NCBI GenBank assembly: GCA_026417135.1
Contig: JAOADV010000006.1
Span: 1 to 58,023, forward strand
Length of the DNA: 58,023 bases
Direction: 5' to 3'
Source of the DNA: Ignavibacteria bacterium
Lineage (GTDB): Bacteria > Bacteroidota > Ignavibacteria > Kapaibacteriales > UBA2268
The position numbers and the translations under genes are program-made. Under the pieces are notes generated by a model. That model was given only the letters and a program-made list of their open reading frames with translations. It ran no database searches and had not been told where the DNA came from. Shown here in pieces: positions 26,572-35,999 of the stretch. Each line of letters opens with the position of its first letter. Position 1 is the first letter of the stretch.

Positions 26572-26622
26572 TTTGACTTTTGCTAAAAATTCATTAATTT
26601 ATTTTGCAAATTATTCAAATTA

Positions 26623-28491
26623 ATGGAAAAATCTGGAATTAAACAAAACCCATCTTTAAAGATATTGCTTTTCATTATCCCATCAATCTTAATTGCTTGC
26701 TTTATTCATTCGAAATTAATAATCGTAACCTCAATTTTATCGGGTATTTGTGGAATAATTGCTTTCATCGTCCACCGAAACAACATTGCTTCCATTTTAC
26801 TCTGTTTTGCTTGTGGACTTCTAATTTCCACAAATTTAATTGGGCCAACAAGGCTTCCAATTACAAATAAGTTTACAGCAATAGAAGGAAAATTGTTCGG
26901 TAAGGTCGAAAATGTTTATTCCAAAGACTCAAACTTCGTTCGTTTAAAACTTTTAGGAAAAATTTCATTCCAAAACCAAACTTTCGAAAATGTTCCAGTT
27001 ATGTTATCAATTTTTATAGGCGAAGAAAAATCATATAACATCGAAAAAGGGTCAATAATTTTAGCTTCAGCTTTCTTTCGAGCTCCCCGTAGAAAAAATA
27101 TACCTACCGACCCCGACGAAATCCGAATTGCAAATTTCGAAGAGATTGTTTTGTTCGCAAGGACAAGTTGCAAACGGATAATTCGTATCTGGCAACCAAA
27201 GAACACCCCGCAAGAAATTTTTAAAGGAATAAAAATCAAGTTGCAAGAAAACCTTCGAGATTGCTTATCCTCCCGAAATAAAGCTATATTTTCGGCTTTA
27301 TTACTTGGAGACAAATCGGAGTTGGACGAAGACGAAAAGGAAAAATTTTCCATTACTGGTATGTCCCACATTTTAGCTTTAAGTGGTTTCCACTTTGGTT
27401 TGGTATCTGCAATTTTTCTTGCAATCTTTTCTTTTGTAAGATTAAATCAATTAAAATTTATTCTCGTCGGAACTGCTATCCTTTTTTATCTCTTCATTGT
27501 GGAGTTCCCGCCTTCTGGCGTTCGAGCAACAATTATGATTTTGATTTTTTTATACGCAACTTTATTAGAAAGAAAAACATCAATTCTTAACACTTTGGGT
27601 CTAATTTTGCTTTTCATTTTGTTACTTTATCCAAAAATGATATTTTCAGTAGGTTTTCAACTTTCTTTTCTTGCCGTTACGAGTATCGCTCTGTTTAATA
27701 ACCCCACCTCTTCATTTTTAAATAAAATTATCAAATCCAAGAGTAAAATAATAAAATATTTTGTCAGCCTTTTAGCAATAACAATTGCAGTCCAAATTCT
27801 TGTTGCTCCAACAATAGCATACTATTTCAACTATTATACTTTTATCTCCTTTTTTTCAAACATCCTACTTGTGCCAATTTTTTCCTTAGCAATTATCTAT
27901 GGTTTCATTTTTTTAATTGTTTCCTTATTTTCTCTGCAATTCGCATCGATTTTTGGAACTACCGCCGAATTTTTCCTTGAAATTGCCAAAAGAATTAATG
28001 ATTTCCTTTGGATTTCTTTTCAATCTTTGGTAATCAAAGAAGATTCCGTTTTTCTCCTCTCTATTTTACTTTCCCTAACTACAATTTTTATTATACTTTC
28101 GAAAAACAAAAAAGATTTAGCACTACGGGCCTTTTTTGCTTCAATAGTCATCATTATCGCAATTAATAATACTAAAATTGAACCCAGCCCAGCTCCGAAA
28201 ATCATCCCAAGGAAAAATTTTGTTGCTGTTTTAGTCGATAGTCCAAACAAACTATATTGCTTAATTCTCGACCGAAAGCCAAGGCAAAGCCCCTCGGCCG
28301 ATATCGCTTTCGAACGATATATATCCAGTTTTGGGAAATCAATTATTGTAGGTTACAACGGGAACGTGGGAATCGCAATCGCTGATAATTTAAAATTGAA
28401 TACAAATCTTAAAACATTTGTAATTTCAGAAGAAACACAAAAACTAATTTCCAAAATACTTTTAGGTCATTCAAGTATTTATAAAATTTAG
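26623..28491 (+). CDS. comEC: ComEC/Rec2-family DNA uptake channel, without metallo-beta-lactamase domain
   Basis: 622 residues, highly hydrophobic. It has the N-terminal DUF4131-type region with an OB-like part (about residues 80-190) and the ComEC core: FSITGMSHILALSGFHFGLV, then FPPSGVRATIMILIFLYATL. About ten membrane segments follow. The C-terminal 110 residues are soluble but show no HxHxDH metal motif, so the nuclease-like domain found in Firmicutes ComEC is missing. That short form is common in Bacteroidota. The protein moves single-stranded DNA across the inner membrane in natural transformation. The next gene begins 10 bases later. Confidence 0.93.
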   Translation: MEKSGIKQNPSLKILLFIIPSILIACFIHSKLIIVTSILSGICGIIAFIVHRNNIASILLCFACGLLISTNLIGPTRLPITNKFTAIEGKLFGKVENVYSKDSNFVRLKLLGKISFQNQTFENVPVMLSIFIGEEKSYNIEKGSIILASAFFRAPRRKNIPTDPDEIRIANFEEIVLFARTSCKRIIRIWQPKNTPQEIFKGIKIKLQENLRDCLSSRNKAIFSALLLGDKSELDEDEKEKFSITGMSHILALSGFHFGLVSAIFLAIFSFVRLNQLKFILVGTAILFYLFIVEFPPSGVRATIMILIFLYATLLERKTSILNTLGLILLFILLLYPKMIFSVGFQLSFLAVTSIALFNNPTSSFLNKIIKSKSKIIKYFVSLLAITIAVQILVAPTIAYYFNYYTFISFFSNILLVPIFSLAIIYGFIFLIVSLFSLQFASIFGTTAEFFLEIAKRINDFLWISFQSLVIKEDSVFLLSILLSLTTIFIILSKNKKDLALRAFFASIVIIIAINNTKIEPSPAPKIIPRKNFVAVLVDSPNKLYCLILDRKPRQSPSADIAFERYISSFGKSIIVGYNGNVGIAIADNLKLNTNLKTFVISEETQKLISKILLGHSSIYKI

Positions 28492-28500
28492 AGGTCGAGT

Positions 28501-29223
28501 ATGGAACTAAAAATTTTACAACCTCAAATTTTTCCAAAAGATAAAATTATCGCCGGAGTAACAATGCGTAATAACCATATTCACCCAATAGGTTTATCTT
28601 TGGGAATTAGTAAACATATAGACCAGCATACCTTTTATCGACACAAAAAAATTCTTGCCAATTACTTAAATGTATCGACATCTGATTTCTATTTTGTCCA
28701 TCAAACACATAGCGATATAATCCATTTTGTCGATGGGGATTACAAAACAATGTACGGGGATGCCCTCGTAACAAATAGAAAAAACAAAATTTTAATAGTT
28801 AAAATAGCCGATTGCGCTGGCGTTTTGATTTACGACCCAAAAAAAGAAGTTATCTCTGCCGTTCATTCTGGTTGGCGGGGTAGTGCTAAAAACATTGTTC
28901 CTAAAACTATTCAATATCTTATAGACAACTTTGGTACTAAACCAGAAGATTTACTTATTTACATTTCACCATTAGCTTCTGCTGAAAAATACACAGTAGG
29001 CATCGAAGTTGCTAAAATTTTTCCTAATTCAACAATAAAGGCAAATGGAAATTACTTTTTCGACAACCGAAAAGAACTTCTTTTGCAGTTAAAATCAGTT
29101 GGAGTACAACAAAGTAATATCGAGATTTCTCCTTTATGCACAATTTCATCCACGGAACTTCACTCTTTTCGTCGCGACGGAGATTTTTCTGGTAGAATGG
29201 CTGCTTTTATCGGCTTGAAATGA
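28501..29223 (+). CDS. pgeF: Multicopper polyphenol oxidase / purine nucleoside phosphorylase family (YfiH)
   Basis: 240 residues, cytoplasmic. The family's metal and active-site residues are visible: VHQTHSDIIHF (His), KIADCAGVLIYD (Cys) and SAVHSGWRGSAKNIV (His). Members of this family (YfiH, LACC1/FAMIN) phosphorolyse purine nucleosides and deaminate adenosine; some are linked to peptidoglycan editing. A GAGGT site lies ahead of the ATG, and the gene is 9 bases after comEC, so they share a transcript. Which activity dominates here cannot be told from sequence. Confidence 0.93.
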   Translation: MELKILQPQIFPKDKIIAGVTMRNNHIHPIGLSLGISKHIDQHTFYRHKKILANYLNVSTSDFYFVHQTHSDIIHFVDGDYKTMYGDALVTNRKNKILIVKIADCAGVLIYDPKKEVISAVHSGWRGSAKNIVPKTIQYLIDNFGTKPEDLLIYISPLASAEKYTVGIEVAKIFPNSTIKANGNYFFDNRKELLLQLKSVGVQQSNIEISPLCTISSTELHSFRRDGDFSGRMAAFIGLK

Positions 29224-29416
29224 GACCAACTTTTCATTCATTTAGCATAAGTTAATCAATGAGAAAATGCACATATATCATAAAATAATCTTATTCGAAA
29301 TTACAAGAGTTATTTCGAGCTACAAGTTTTTCTCAAATCCTTACCGATAGTTTCCAATTTTTTCTAAAAACTTTACCTTAATTCATTAAATTCATTTTTT
29401 TAAAATTACAGATGCT

Positions 29417-29857
29417 ATGAAAAAATTCGTTTTCCTTTTTCTATTTTTCTCGTTAATAGGATGTAGCTTTTTTAAAAAAGAAATAATTTACACCGAGAAA
29501 GCACCAAAACCTATCGGACCATATTCGCAAGCCATAAAAGTAGGAGCATTTATTTTCCTCTCTGGGCAAATTGGTGTCGACCCTTCAACCAACAACTTAG
29601 AAGAAGGCGTTGAAAACCAATTTGTTCAAATAATGAAAAACATAGAAAATATACTCGTTGCTACCAATTCAAAATTGAGCGATATTGTTAAAGTTACCAT
29701 TTATCTTGTCGATATAAACGATTTCGAAAAACTGAATCAACTATACAGCAGATATTTTACCGAACCTTATCCCGCACGGGAAACAGTCGAAGTTTCGCGT
29801 CTTCCAAAAAATGCCAAGATTGAGATTTCTATTATTGCAGTAAAAACAAGAAGGTAA
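29417..29857 (+). CDS. RidA-family protein with a lipoprotein signal
   Basis: 146 residues. A lipoprotein leader (hydrophobic run then LIGC, Cys16) precedes a complete RidA/YjgF domain: EKAPKPIGPYSQAIKVG, FLSGQIGVDP, TIYLVDINDFEKLNQLYSRYF, and YPARETVEVSRLPKNAKIEI. The Arg of PARET, which binds the substrate carboxylate in RidA, is present. RidA hydrolyses reactive enamine/imine intermediates in the cytoplasm. Here the leader would place it in the periplasm, on a membrane. No internal ATG could give a cytoplasmic form. It ends 5 bases from the convergent argS gene. Confidence 0.92.
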   Translation: MKKFVFLFLFFSLIGCSFFKKEIIYTEKAPKPIGPYSQAIKVGAFIFLSGQIGVDPSTNNLEEGVENQFVQIMKNIENILVATNSKLSDIVKVTIYLVDINDFEKLNQLYSRYFTEPYPARETVEVSRLPKNAKIEISIIAVKTRR

Positions 29858-29862
29858 ATAAA

Positions 29863-31509
29863 TCACATTTGTTCTGGAGCATTTATACCCAAAATATTTA
29901 ATCCATTACCTAATACTCTTTGTGTAACCTTCGCAAGTTTAAATCTTTCCGAAAGCAAAGGCTCGTTGCTTCCAATTATTCTGCATTCGTGGTAAAAAGT
30001 ATGAAATGCTGTTGCAACATCATTAAGATATTCTGCAAGTATCTGTGGCTCAAATTTAAAGGCACTAAGTTTAATATTTTCGGGGAACATACGCAAAATT
30101 TTAATAAGATTAATTTCGTGGGGGGTATTTAGATGTTCTGTCTTGTTATTTGGATTGAAAGCAATTCCCCTTTCTTTTGCTGTTCTAAAAATCGAAGCAA
30201 TCCGAGCATATGCATACTGAAGGTAAAAAACTGGGTTTTTTTCGCTTTGCTCACGCGCAAGATTAAGTTCAAATTCAAGATGTGTCGAAACGCTACGCAT
30301 CAAGAAGAAAAAGCGAACCACATCGGCACCAACCTCAGATATGAGTTCATCGAGAGTGTAAACCCGTCCACTCCTTTTAGACATTTTAACTTGCGCCCCA
30401 TTTTCTGTAAGTGTAACAAATTGATGAATGACAACCTTCACTTTGCTTGGGTCGAAACCAAGAGCTCGGACCCCAGCCAGCACGTCTGGAACAGTGGCTA
30501 TATGGTCCGCACCTAAAACATCTATAATTATATCATAACCACGAAGAAATTTTTCGCGATGGTAAGCAATATCGGGAAGTCTATAAGTCGGTTCCCCGCT
30601 CGACTTGACAATTACGCGGTCCTCTGCTAATCCTAATTTTGATAATGCAAACCATAAAGCACCGTCTTTTTCGTAGACGAGCTGTTTATCGGATAATATA
30701 CTTATTACCTCTTGTATTTTCCCATCTTTATAAAGACTATCTTCATTAAAATAAACATCTTGATGAATATTTAACGAGTGCAAAGTAGCTTTAATTTTAT
30801 CGAACGACCATTGCTCTCCAAATTTTTGGCAAATCTCGAGATTTTCCTTCGATTCTGGAATTAAACTACTTCCGTAGCTTTGTTCCAACAATTTCGCAAT
30901 TTCCCAAATATATTCACCAGCGTATCCATCTTCGGGGAATGGGTAGTTTTCCTCGCCCAAAAGCTGACGATAGCGAGCATAAATAGATTTGGCAAGGTTT
31001 TGCATTTGCTTACCAGCATTGTTAAAATAGTATTCTCTGGTAACATCGTAACCTAACCATTGATACAAATTTGCTATACTATCGCCAATACAAGCATTGC
31101 GACCGTGTCCTAGATGCAAAAGCCCAGTAGGATTTGCACTAACATACTCTACATTTACCTTTTTTCCCGCTCCTTCGCGACTTTCACCGTATCTTTCCCC
31201 AATTTCAAACAACCTATCAAGTTCTTTACAATAAAAAAGATTCGATAACTTCACATTAATAAAACCAGGTCCATCGACGGAAATTTTATCAACAAGAGAT
31301 TCATCGAGGTCGATTAATTTTACAATTTCTTCGGCAATTTCTCTTGGTTTTTTCTTCATTTCTTTTGCGATTAGCAAAGGAGTCGTACAAGCGAAGTCAC
31401 CAAACTCTGGATTCTTTGGCAATTCGAACACAAGTTTTCCTCCTATTTCGCTCAGTCCGTAGGAAATAAATGCATTTTCGAAAGCTTTTTCGATAAATTC
31501 TGGGACCAT
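29863..31509 (-). CDS. argS: Arginyl-tRNA synthetase
   Basis: 548 residues. The class I signature is present as HLGHGR near residue 132 (after ANPTGLL) and the second as VKMSKRSGR near 375. The N-terminal Arg-S additional domain (residues 1-95) and the C-terminal anticodon-binding DALR helices (YAYARIASIFRTAK onward) complete it. The length fits the family. It charges tRNA-Arg and needs the tRNA for activation. The gene follows rsfS by 6 bases. Confidence 0.98.
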   Translation of the reverse strand: MVPEFIEKAFENAFISYGLSEIGGKLVFELPKNPEFGDFACTTPLLIAKEMKKKPREIAEEIVKLIDLDESLVDKISVDGPGFINVKLSNLFYCKELDRLFEIGERYGESREGAGKKVNVEYVSANPTGLLHLGHGRNACIGDSIANLYQWLGYDVTREYYFNNAGKQMQNLAKSIYARYRQLLGEENYPFPEDGYAGEYIWEIAKLLEQSYGSSLIPESKENLEICQKFGEQWSFDKIKATLHSLNIHQDVYFNEDSLYKDGKIQEVISILSDKQLVYEKDGALWFALSKLGLAEDRVIVKSSGEPTYRLPDIAYHREKFLRGYDIIIDVLGADHIATVPDVLAGVRALGFDPSKVKVVIHQFVTLTENGAQVKMSKRSGRVYTLDELISEVGADVVRFFFLMRSVSTHLEFELNLAREQSEKNPVFYLQYAYARIASIFRTAKERGIAFNPNNKTEHLNTPHEINLIKILRMFPENIKLSAFKFEPQILAEYLNDVATAFHTFYHECRIIGSNEPLLSERFKLAKVTQRVLGNGLNILGINAPEQM

Positions 31510-31515
31510 AATTTT

Positions 31516-31947
31516 CTAATTCACCTCTGTTAAATGAAATTCCAAAAGAAACTTAGTTTTATTACGAACCAAAGTAAGTTTACCACTTTCCCCAATTTTA
31601 TAAAAAGCACCATCGCCCCAAAGTTTTTCCAAATTGTAAAATCGCCGGGCTTCGTAATGCATTATGTGCACGACTACATCGAAAAAATCCACAAGTATCC
31701 AACTTGTAGAGTTTATACCTTCGATTCTTGGTTTGGGATATCCATACTCTTTCGACTTCTTTTCCATTTCGTCGACTATTGCTCGCATCTGCACATCAGA
31801 ATCGCAAGAGCAGATGACAAAATAGAAAGATGGGGCAGTTTCTATCTTGGTCAAATCAATTATTAAAACAGCTTGTGCAATCTTTTCGACAGCTGTTATA
31901 GCACATAACTTAGCCAAATTCCTTGCAGAAAGAATATCTTTGTTCAA
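31516..31947 (-). CDS. rsfS: Ribosome silencing factor RsfS
   Basis: 143 residues of the RsfS/DUF143 family: IIDLTKIETAPSFYFVICS, then DVQMRAIVDEMEKKSKEYG, INSTSWILVDFFDVVVHIMH and FYNLEKLWGDG. RsfS binds ribosomal protein uL14 and blocks 50S-30S joining when nutrients are short. The only start upstream of the conserved region is a TTG at 31947, with GGTGA a few bases ahead. The usual ATG is lacking. It is followed at 6 bases by argS. Confidence 0.93.
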   Translation of the reverse strand: MNKDILSARNLAKLCAITAVEKIAQAVLIIDLTKIETAPSFYFVICSCDSDVQMRAIVDEMEKKSKEYGYPKPRIEGINSTSWILVDFFDVVVHIMHYEARRFYNLEKLWGDGAFYKIGESGKLTLVRNKTKFLLEFHLTEVN

Positions 31948-31984
31948 CTCCTCACCAAATTAATAAACATAATGAGACGAAAAA

Positions 31985-32431
31985 CTAACGATAAGGTTTT
32001 AAAAGCTTATAATCGTAGCCAAGTATAAGAACTGCGTCGAAGCTCGAATCAAAAGTTGTATCCATTGGCAACAGTTTATCCTTTGGAAAATCTATTATTG
32101 CAGAAAGGAAATTAACAACTCTATATGAATTAGGTCTGAAAAATACGACAGTTCTTTCGAACTCTTTTTGATGATTCGCTATTTTACTTTCAATTTCAAA
32201 ATTTTTCAGATAAAGCATCATTTCTCTTGCAAGTCCAGCAATTTTAGTCCCATTCAATATTTCAACTTTTCCAATGGGATAAGATTCAAACACAATCGAC
32301 GAACTTTTTAAATCTTGCTTTTTATTAATCGGCTGGTATTTAAAATACAAAGACAATCCTACGAGAAAAAAAAGAACAAAAAAAATAAGAGTTGACAAGT
32401 AAAAGAAAATGTCTTTAATTTTGCTTAACAT
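31985..32431 (-). CDS. Membrane-anchored LytR_C domain protein
   Basis: 148 residues. One membrane segment (about residues 9-30) anchors an outside domain of the LytR_C type, with the signature VEILNGTKIAGLAREMMLYL and LILGYDYK at the end. In this family the domain usually follows an LCP phosphotransferase; here it stands alone. Envelope function is likely but not specified. It is divergent from guaD (46-base gap) and followed by rsfS, so it may begin that operon. A TATTTTTG -7-like element lies at 32439-32446. Confidence 0.8.
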   Translation of the reverse strand: MLSKIKDIFFYLSTLIFFVLFFLVGLSLYFKYQPINKKQDLKSSSIVFESYPIGKVEILNGTKIAGLAREMMLYLKNFEIESKIANHQKEFERTVVFFRPNSYRVVNFLSAIIDFPKDKLLPMDTTFDSSFDAVLILGYDYKLLKPYR

Positions 32432-32477
32432 AGAAAATCAAAAATAACACATATTTTTAACAAAATGAGGTAAATAG

Positions 32478-33788
32478 ATGGCTCTTGTCAAGCTAAAAGG
32501 AGTAATATTAAACCCAACTGAAAATGGGGACGTCGAGATAATTCGAAATAGTAATCTTGAATTTTCCAATTCAAATGGAAAAATATCTAAAATATCACCC
32601 CTCGATAATAAGGAAGAAAAAAACCTTTCGGATAAAATTGAAACCATTATAATTCCCGGACTTATTGATTTGCATTCACACATACCACAACTTCCCGGTG
32701 TTGGAAAAAATGCAGATGAATTACTCCCTTGGTTAAAGAACCATATTTTCCCTCTCGAAACCAAATTCAATTCGCTCGAATACGCAGAAGTCGTAATTCG
32801 AAGATTTTTCGAAGATGCACTAAGTTGTGGAACGACAACATTTGTGCTTTACTCATCCATCCACAAAGAAGCAACTAATCTAAGTTTCGAAATTGCAAAA
32901 GAATTCGGGATAAGAGCTTTTATAGGAAAAGTAATGATGGACCGCGATATGAAACGATATCCGGAACCGCTTCCAACAATGGCTCGAAATATCAAGGATT
33001 CGATGGAACTTGCAAAACAATGGCACGGAGAGAATGGTGGATTATTACATTATATTTTTACACCACGTTTCGCAGGCTCTTGCTCGATGAAGTTGCTCCA
33101 AAAAACAGCGGAAATAGCAAAAGATGGCAACTTTTTTATCCAATCGCACCTTGCGGAGAACCAAAGCGAAGTAAACTTTATAAAATCATTATTCGAAAGA
33201 GAGAAATTAAAAGTACCAACAAACACTCACATCTTCAAAAAAAGCAATCTATTAGGAGAAAGAACTCTTCTTGCCCACTGTCTCTATCTTTCCCAAATTG
33301 AACTGCAAATACTTGAATCAACTGGGACGAACATCATCCATTGCCCAACTTCAAACATATTTTTGCAAAGTGGATTTATGCCTTTTCGTCGTTATCAAGA
33401 CCATAAAATAAATATTGGATTGGGGACCGATGTGGCTGGGGGCTATTCCCTTTCTTTGTTCAACGAAATGCGAAATGCAATAGAAACCTCGAAAATCGTT
33501 AATGTTGTTTCTTATGCACGACCTAAGCCAATCCTAACAGCCAAAGAAGTCTTCTGGATATCGACCCTTGGAGCTGCAAAAATCCTAAAAATTGATAATG
33601 AAATAGGCAGTTTAGAACCCGGCAAGGATGCTGACCTTGTTGTAATTAAGCCTAACAAGCTTTTCAATTTCTATTGTAATCTCAATTCAACCGAAGATAT
33701 CTTACAAAGCCTTATTTACCTTCCACATACTTATTTAATACAAGAAGTTTATATAAGAGGAAGAAAAATAAAAATAAATCAAAAATAG
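32478..33788 (+). CDS. guaD: Guanine deaminase
   Basis: 436 residues of the amidohydrolase superfamily. The metal ligands and family motifs are visible: PGLIDLHSHIPQ, then KVMMDR, TPRFAGSCSMKLL, FIQSHLAENQSEV, LLAHCLYLS, HCPTSNIFLQSG and GLGTDVAGGYSLSL. The last motif carries the catalytic Asp, and DLVVIKPNK closes the small beta domain. It deaminates guanine to xanthine in purine salvage or breakdown. A GAGGT site lies before the ATG. The order of motifs matches guanine deaminase better than other subfamilies. Confidence 0.93.
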   Translation: MALVKLKGVILNPTENGDVEIIRNSNLEFSNSNGKISKISPLDNKEEKNLSDKIETIIIPGLIDLHSHIPQLPGVGKNADELLPWLKNHIFPLETKFNSLEYAEVVIRRFFEDALSCGTTTFVLYSSIHKEATNLSFEIAKEFGIRAFIGKVMMDRDMKRYPEPLPTMARNIKDSMELAKQWHGENGGLLHYIFTPRFAGSCSMKLLQKTAEIAKDGNFFIQSHLAENQSEVNFIKSLFEREKLKVPTNTHIFKKSNLLGERTLLAHCLYLSQIELQILESTGTNIIHCPTSNIFLQSGFMPFRRYQDHKINIGLGTDVAGGYSLSLFNEMRNAIETSKIVNVVSYARPKPILTAKEVFWISTLGAAKILKIDNEIGSLEPGKDADLVVIKPNKLFNFYCNLNSTEDILQSLIYLPHTYLIQEVYIRGRKIKINQK

Positions 33789-33822
33789 AAAGGTAAAAGG
33801 TTGTCGAGTCTCGTAAATGGGG

Positions 33823-34116
33823 TTAGTACCTAACTTCGACTGTCATAGGCTGGATTGAAACGATGCTTGTGAAGAAACCAATAAGGTAATCGACAAAAGT
33901 AAATTGTGTAATAATCTCGTAATCCTTCGCACCTTTTGCCATTTCCTTTGTATCAACTTTATTAATTGGAACAAGCCCAAATAAGACATACCAAGTTCTT
34001 GCAGTTTCGACGCGATTCCCTTTTGCACCTTCGCCAACAACGTGATGTTGGGTAAAGCAAGAAACAATTAACATTGTGAAGGATATCATCAAAATTAGAG
34101 AAAGTAGCTTCTTCAT
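33823..34116 (-). CDS. Small lipoprotein, Bor-like
   Basis: 97 residues. A signal peptide ends in a lipobox, LIVSC, near Cys20. The mature part, CFTQHHVVGEGAKGNRVETA, then WYVLFGLVPINKVDTKEMAK and a hydrophobic turn with FTFVDYLIGFFTSI, resembles Bor/Iss-type lipoproteins widespread in Bacteroidota and Leptospira. The ATG at 34116 has AGGAG 6 bases ahead, so I prefer it to the longer frame. Function is unknown; Bor itself is linked to serum survival in E. coli. Confidence 0.75.
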   Translation of the reverse strand: MKKLLSLILMISFTMLIVSCFTQHHVVGEGAKGNRVETARTWYVLFGLVPINKVDTKEMAKGAKDYEIITQFTFVDYLIGFFTSIVSIQPMTVEVRY

Positions 34117-34160
34117 AACAACTCCTAAATTGTTGGACAAAACATAGACTAACTAATTAA

Positions 34161-34763
34161 TTAATATATAAATTCGAGAGTCCCAAGCGACGACTCGACA
34201 ACCTTTGCAAGTTCAGTAGAATACGCAGCCTTCGGAATAACAAAATCAATTTGAAACACTGAATTCGATAAATTCAAACCTAAAAATCTAAAATTAACAA
34301 TTTGTTCGTTTTGTGTTAAATACTGGGTAATTGAAATTTTACCTTTTCTAAAATTTGCTTTTTGAAAAGTGAAAGAATCGAACATAGCAGAAAATAGACT
34401 GTCCAAAGAATCAATATATGCTTCGAAACTTTTACCGACAGAAATTTGAGAAATAATCAAAAAAGACTTGCTCGAACTATCGAAGAAAACAGATTTTATC
34501 AGCATCGAATCTGTTTGTCTTCGTCCAGTTTCTTCATCAATTCTTATTTTTGTGGTCAATTCCGATGAAGGCAAAACGACCCAACCTTTTGGCGGTGCAA
34601 TCTTAATACCTATTTCCGAAAATTCTATAACTTTTTGGATTAGATTTGAATCCACATTGAAAAAAATTTCATTTCGAGCTTCGGAAATTTCGCTTTTCGA
34701 GCAAGAGATTGAAAAAATAGAAACAAAAATAAATAACTTTAAAAATTGATTGGAAAAAGACAT
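34161..34763 (-). CDS. Lipoprotein of unknown function
   Basis: 200 residues. The signal peptide ends at a lipobox, SISC followed by SKS, near Cys21. The rest is a soluble domain with EIGIKIAPPKGWVVLP, which resembles the opening of PsbP-like or photosystem-related domains, but I cannot assign it. The ATG at 34763 is preferred because the longer frame would overlap bshB1 and lacks a signal peptide. It lies 32 bases from bshB1, so co-transcription is likely. Confidence 0.7.
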   Translation of the reverse strand: MSFSNQFLKLFIFVSIFSISCSKSEISEARNEIFFNVDSNLIQKVIEFSEIGIKIAPPKGWVVLPSSELTTKIRIDEETGRRQTDSMLIKSVFFDSSSKSFLIISQISVGKSFEAYIDSLDSLFSAMFDSFTFQKANFRKGKISITQYLTQNEQIVNFRFLGLNLSNSVFQIDFVIPKAAYSTELAKVVESSLGTLEFIY

Positions 34764-34795
34764 ATTTTTTGACTTATTTTGTTTTAAATCTAATT

Positions 34796-35542
34796 TTAAA
34801 ATAAACAAGACAAGCTAAATAGCCCAAGAGGTTCAACCGAAAGAAAAGCTTCAGCATATTTTGTTCCAATTAAAGAACCAAAATACCGAGCACGACTTTC
34901 CAATTCCTCGAGAAACTCTGGACGAGATAACAATGTCGTGGGTTCAGCACTGCTCGATTTTCCCTCGACATAAACTTGAGAAGAATAACATTTGATTGAA
35001 TTCATTTTAATTTCAAAGAAATCAGAAATATCTACAAAAAAATCTGGGGGCCTTGGAAATGGATAATATTGCATATAACAATACATCTTTCTAATCCGCC
35101 AAGGAATCTGTTTAACCCCGTTAAATTCAGTTTCAACTTTTTGCAGACCACTTAAGAACATAGCCTTACGAACAATTTTGTGCAACGCTTCGTGGTCGGG
35201 GTGTCGCTCGAAATCTGGACTCATCAAAACTATCTTCGGACGATACTTTCGCAAAACGATTATTGTTTTTAATATAGTTTCTTTATCGGGGGCTAAGTTC
35301 CCATCCTCAAGCTCAAGGTTCTCTCTAAAAGCCAAACCCAACACTTTACTTGCTGCTTCTGCTTCGGCAATTCTAAGTTCTGGATTACCACGCGTTCCAA
35401 ATTGCCCGGGTGTCATATCGACAACAGCAATTTTATATCCTTCGTAGGCCAACTTCGCTATCGAACCACCACACGATATTTCGATATCGTCTGGATGAGA
35501 ACCAAAGGCAAGCACATCAACTACAAAATCACTTCCGATCAT
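34796..35542 (-). CDS. bshB1: Bacillithiol biosynthesis deacetylase BshB1
   Basis: 248 residues of the PIG-L/GlcNAc deacetylase family. The zinc-site motif HPDD appears in FGSHPDDIEISCGG, and HPDHEA follows near residue 120. The segment MTPGQFGTRGNPELRIAEAE is typical of the bacillithiol branch. The enzyme removes acetyl from GlcNAc-malate, the second step of bacillithiol (low-molecular-weight thiol) synthesis. BshA and BshC are not in the window. Its ATG overlaps the rpiB stop by 4 bases (ATGA). Confidence 0.95.
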   Translation of the reverse strand: MIGSDFVVDVLAFGSHPDDIEISCGGSIAKLAYEGYKIAVVDMTPGQFGTRGNPELRIAEAEAASKVLGLAFRENLELEDGNLAPDKETILKTIIVLRKYRPKIVLMSPDFERHPDHEALHKIVRKAMFLSGLQKVETEFNGVKQIPWRIRKMYCYMQYYPFPRPPDFFVDISDFFEIKMNSIKCYSSQVYVEGKSSSAEPTTLLSRPEFLEELESRARYFGSLIGTKYAEAFLSVEPLGLFSLSCLF

Positions 35543-35979
35543 TTTCCTGTTAGGTTATGAAGTTTCTGAACACGAACACTATGGCGACCGCCATCAAATT
35601 TTTCCGAAAGAAAAGCCAAGGCAATTTCCTTTACATTTTCAAAAGAAAGGATCCGAGCACCAAGCGTTAAAATGTTGGCATCGTTGTGGCGACGGGCTAG
35701 CCGAGCCATACCAACCGTACAACAATTAGCTGCTCTTATTCCTTCAATTTTGTTCGCAACAATGGACATTCCGATACCGCTCCCACAAATGAGAATGCCA
35801 AAATCGTAAGCACCTTTTGCAACTTCGCGAGCTAATGGAACGGCAAAATCGGGATAATCGCAACTTTCTTTGGTATTACAGCCAAAGTCTGTTACTTCGT
35901 AGGATAGCTCCTTGAGAAAAGAAGATAAAGCAGTTTTAAATTCATAACCGGCGTGGTCGGACCCAAGAGCTATCTTCAT
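35539..35979 (-). CDS. rpiB: Ribose-5-phosphate isomerase B
   Basis: 146 residues of the RpiB/LacAB family: GSDHAGYEFK at the N-terminus, GILICGSGIGMSI with the catalytic Cys, and HNDANILTLGAR. It interconverts ribose 5-phosphate and ribulose 5-phosphate in the pentose phosphate pathway. It is coupled to bshB1 by a 4-base overlap and follows nuoB by 20 bases, an unusual neighbour for a respiratory gene. Confidence 0.97.
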   Translation of the reverse strand: MKIALGSDHAGYEFKTALSSFLKELSYEVTDFGCNTKESCDYPDFAVPLAREVAKGAYDFGILICGSGIGMSIVANKIEGIRAANCCTVGMARLARRHNDANILTLGARILSFENVKEIALAFLSEKFDGGRHSVRVQKLHNLTGK

Positions 35980-35999
35980 TTACAAAAAATTATTTAAAA

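Noticed and set aside
24332-26622. A glmS ribozyme or riboswitch before glmS
   Set aside because: Only 51 bases separate glmS from comEC, too short for the ribozyme, which is known from Firmicutes.
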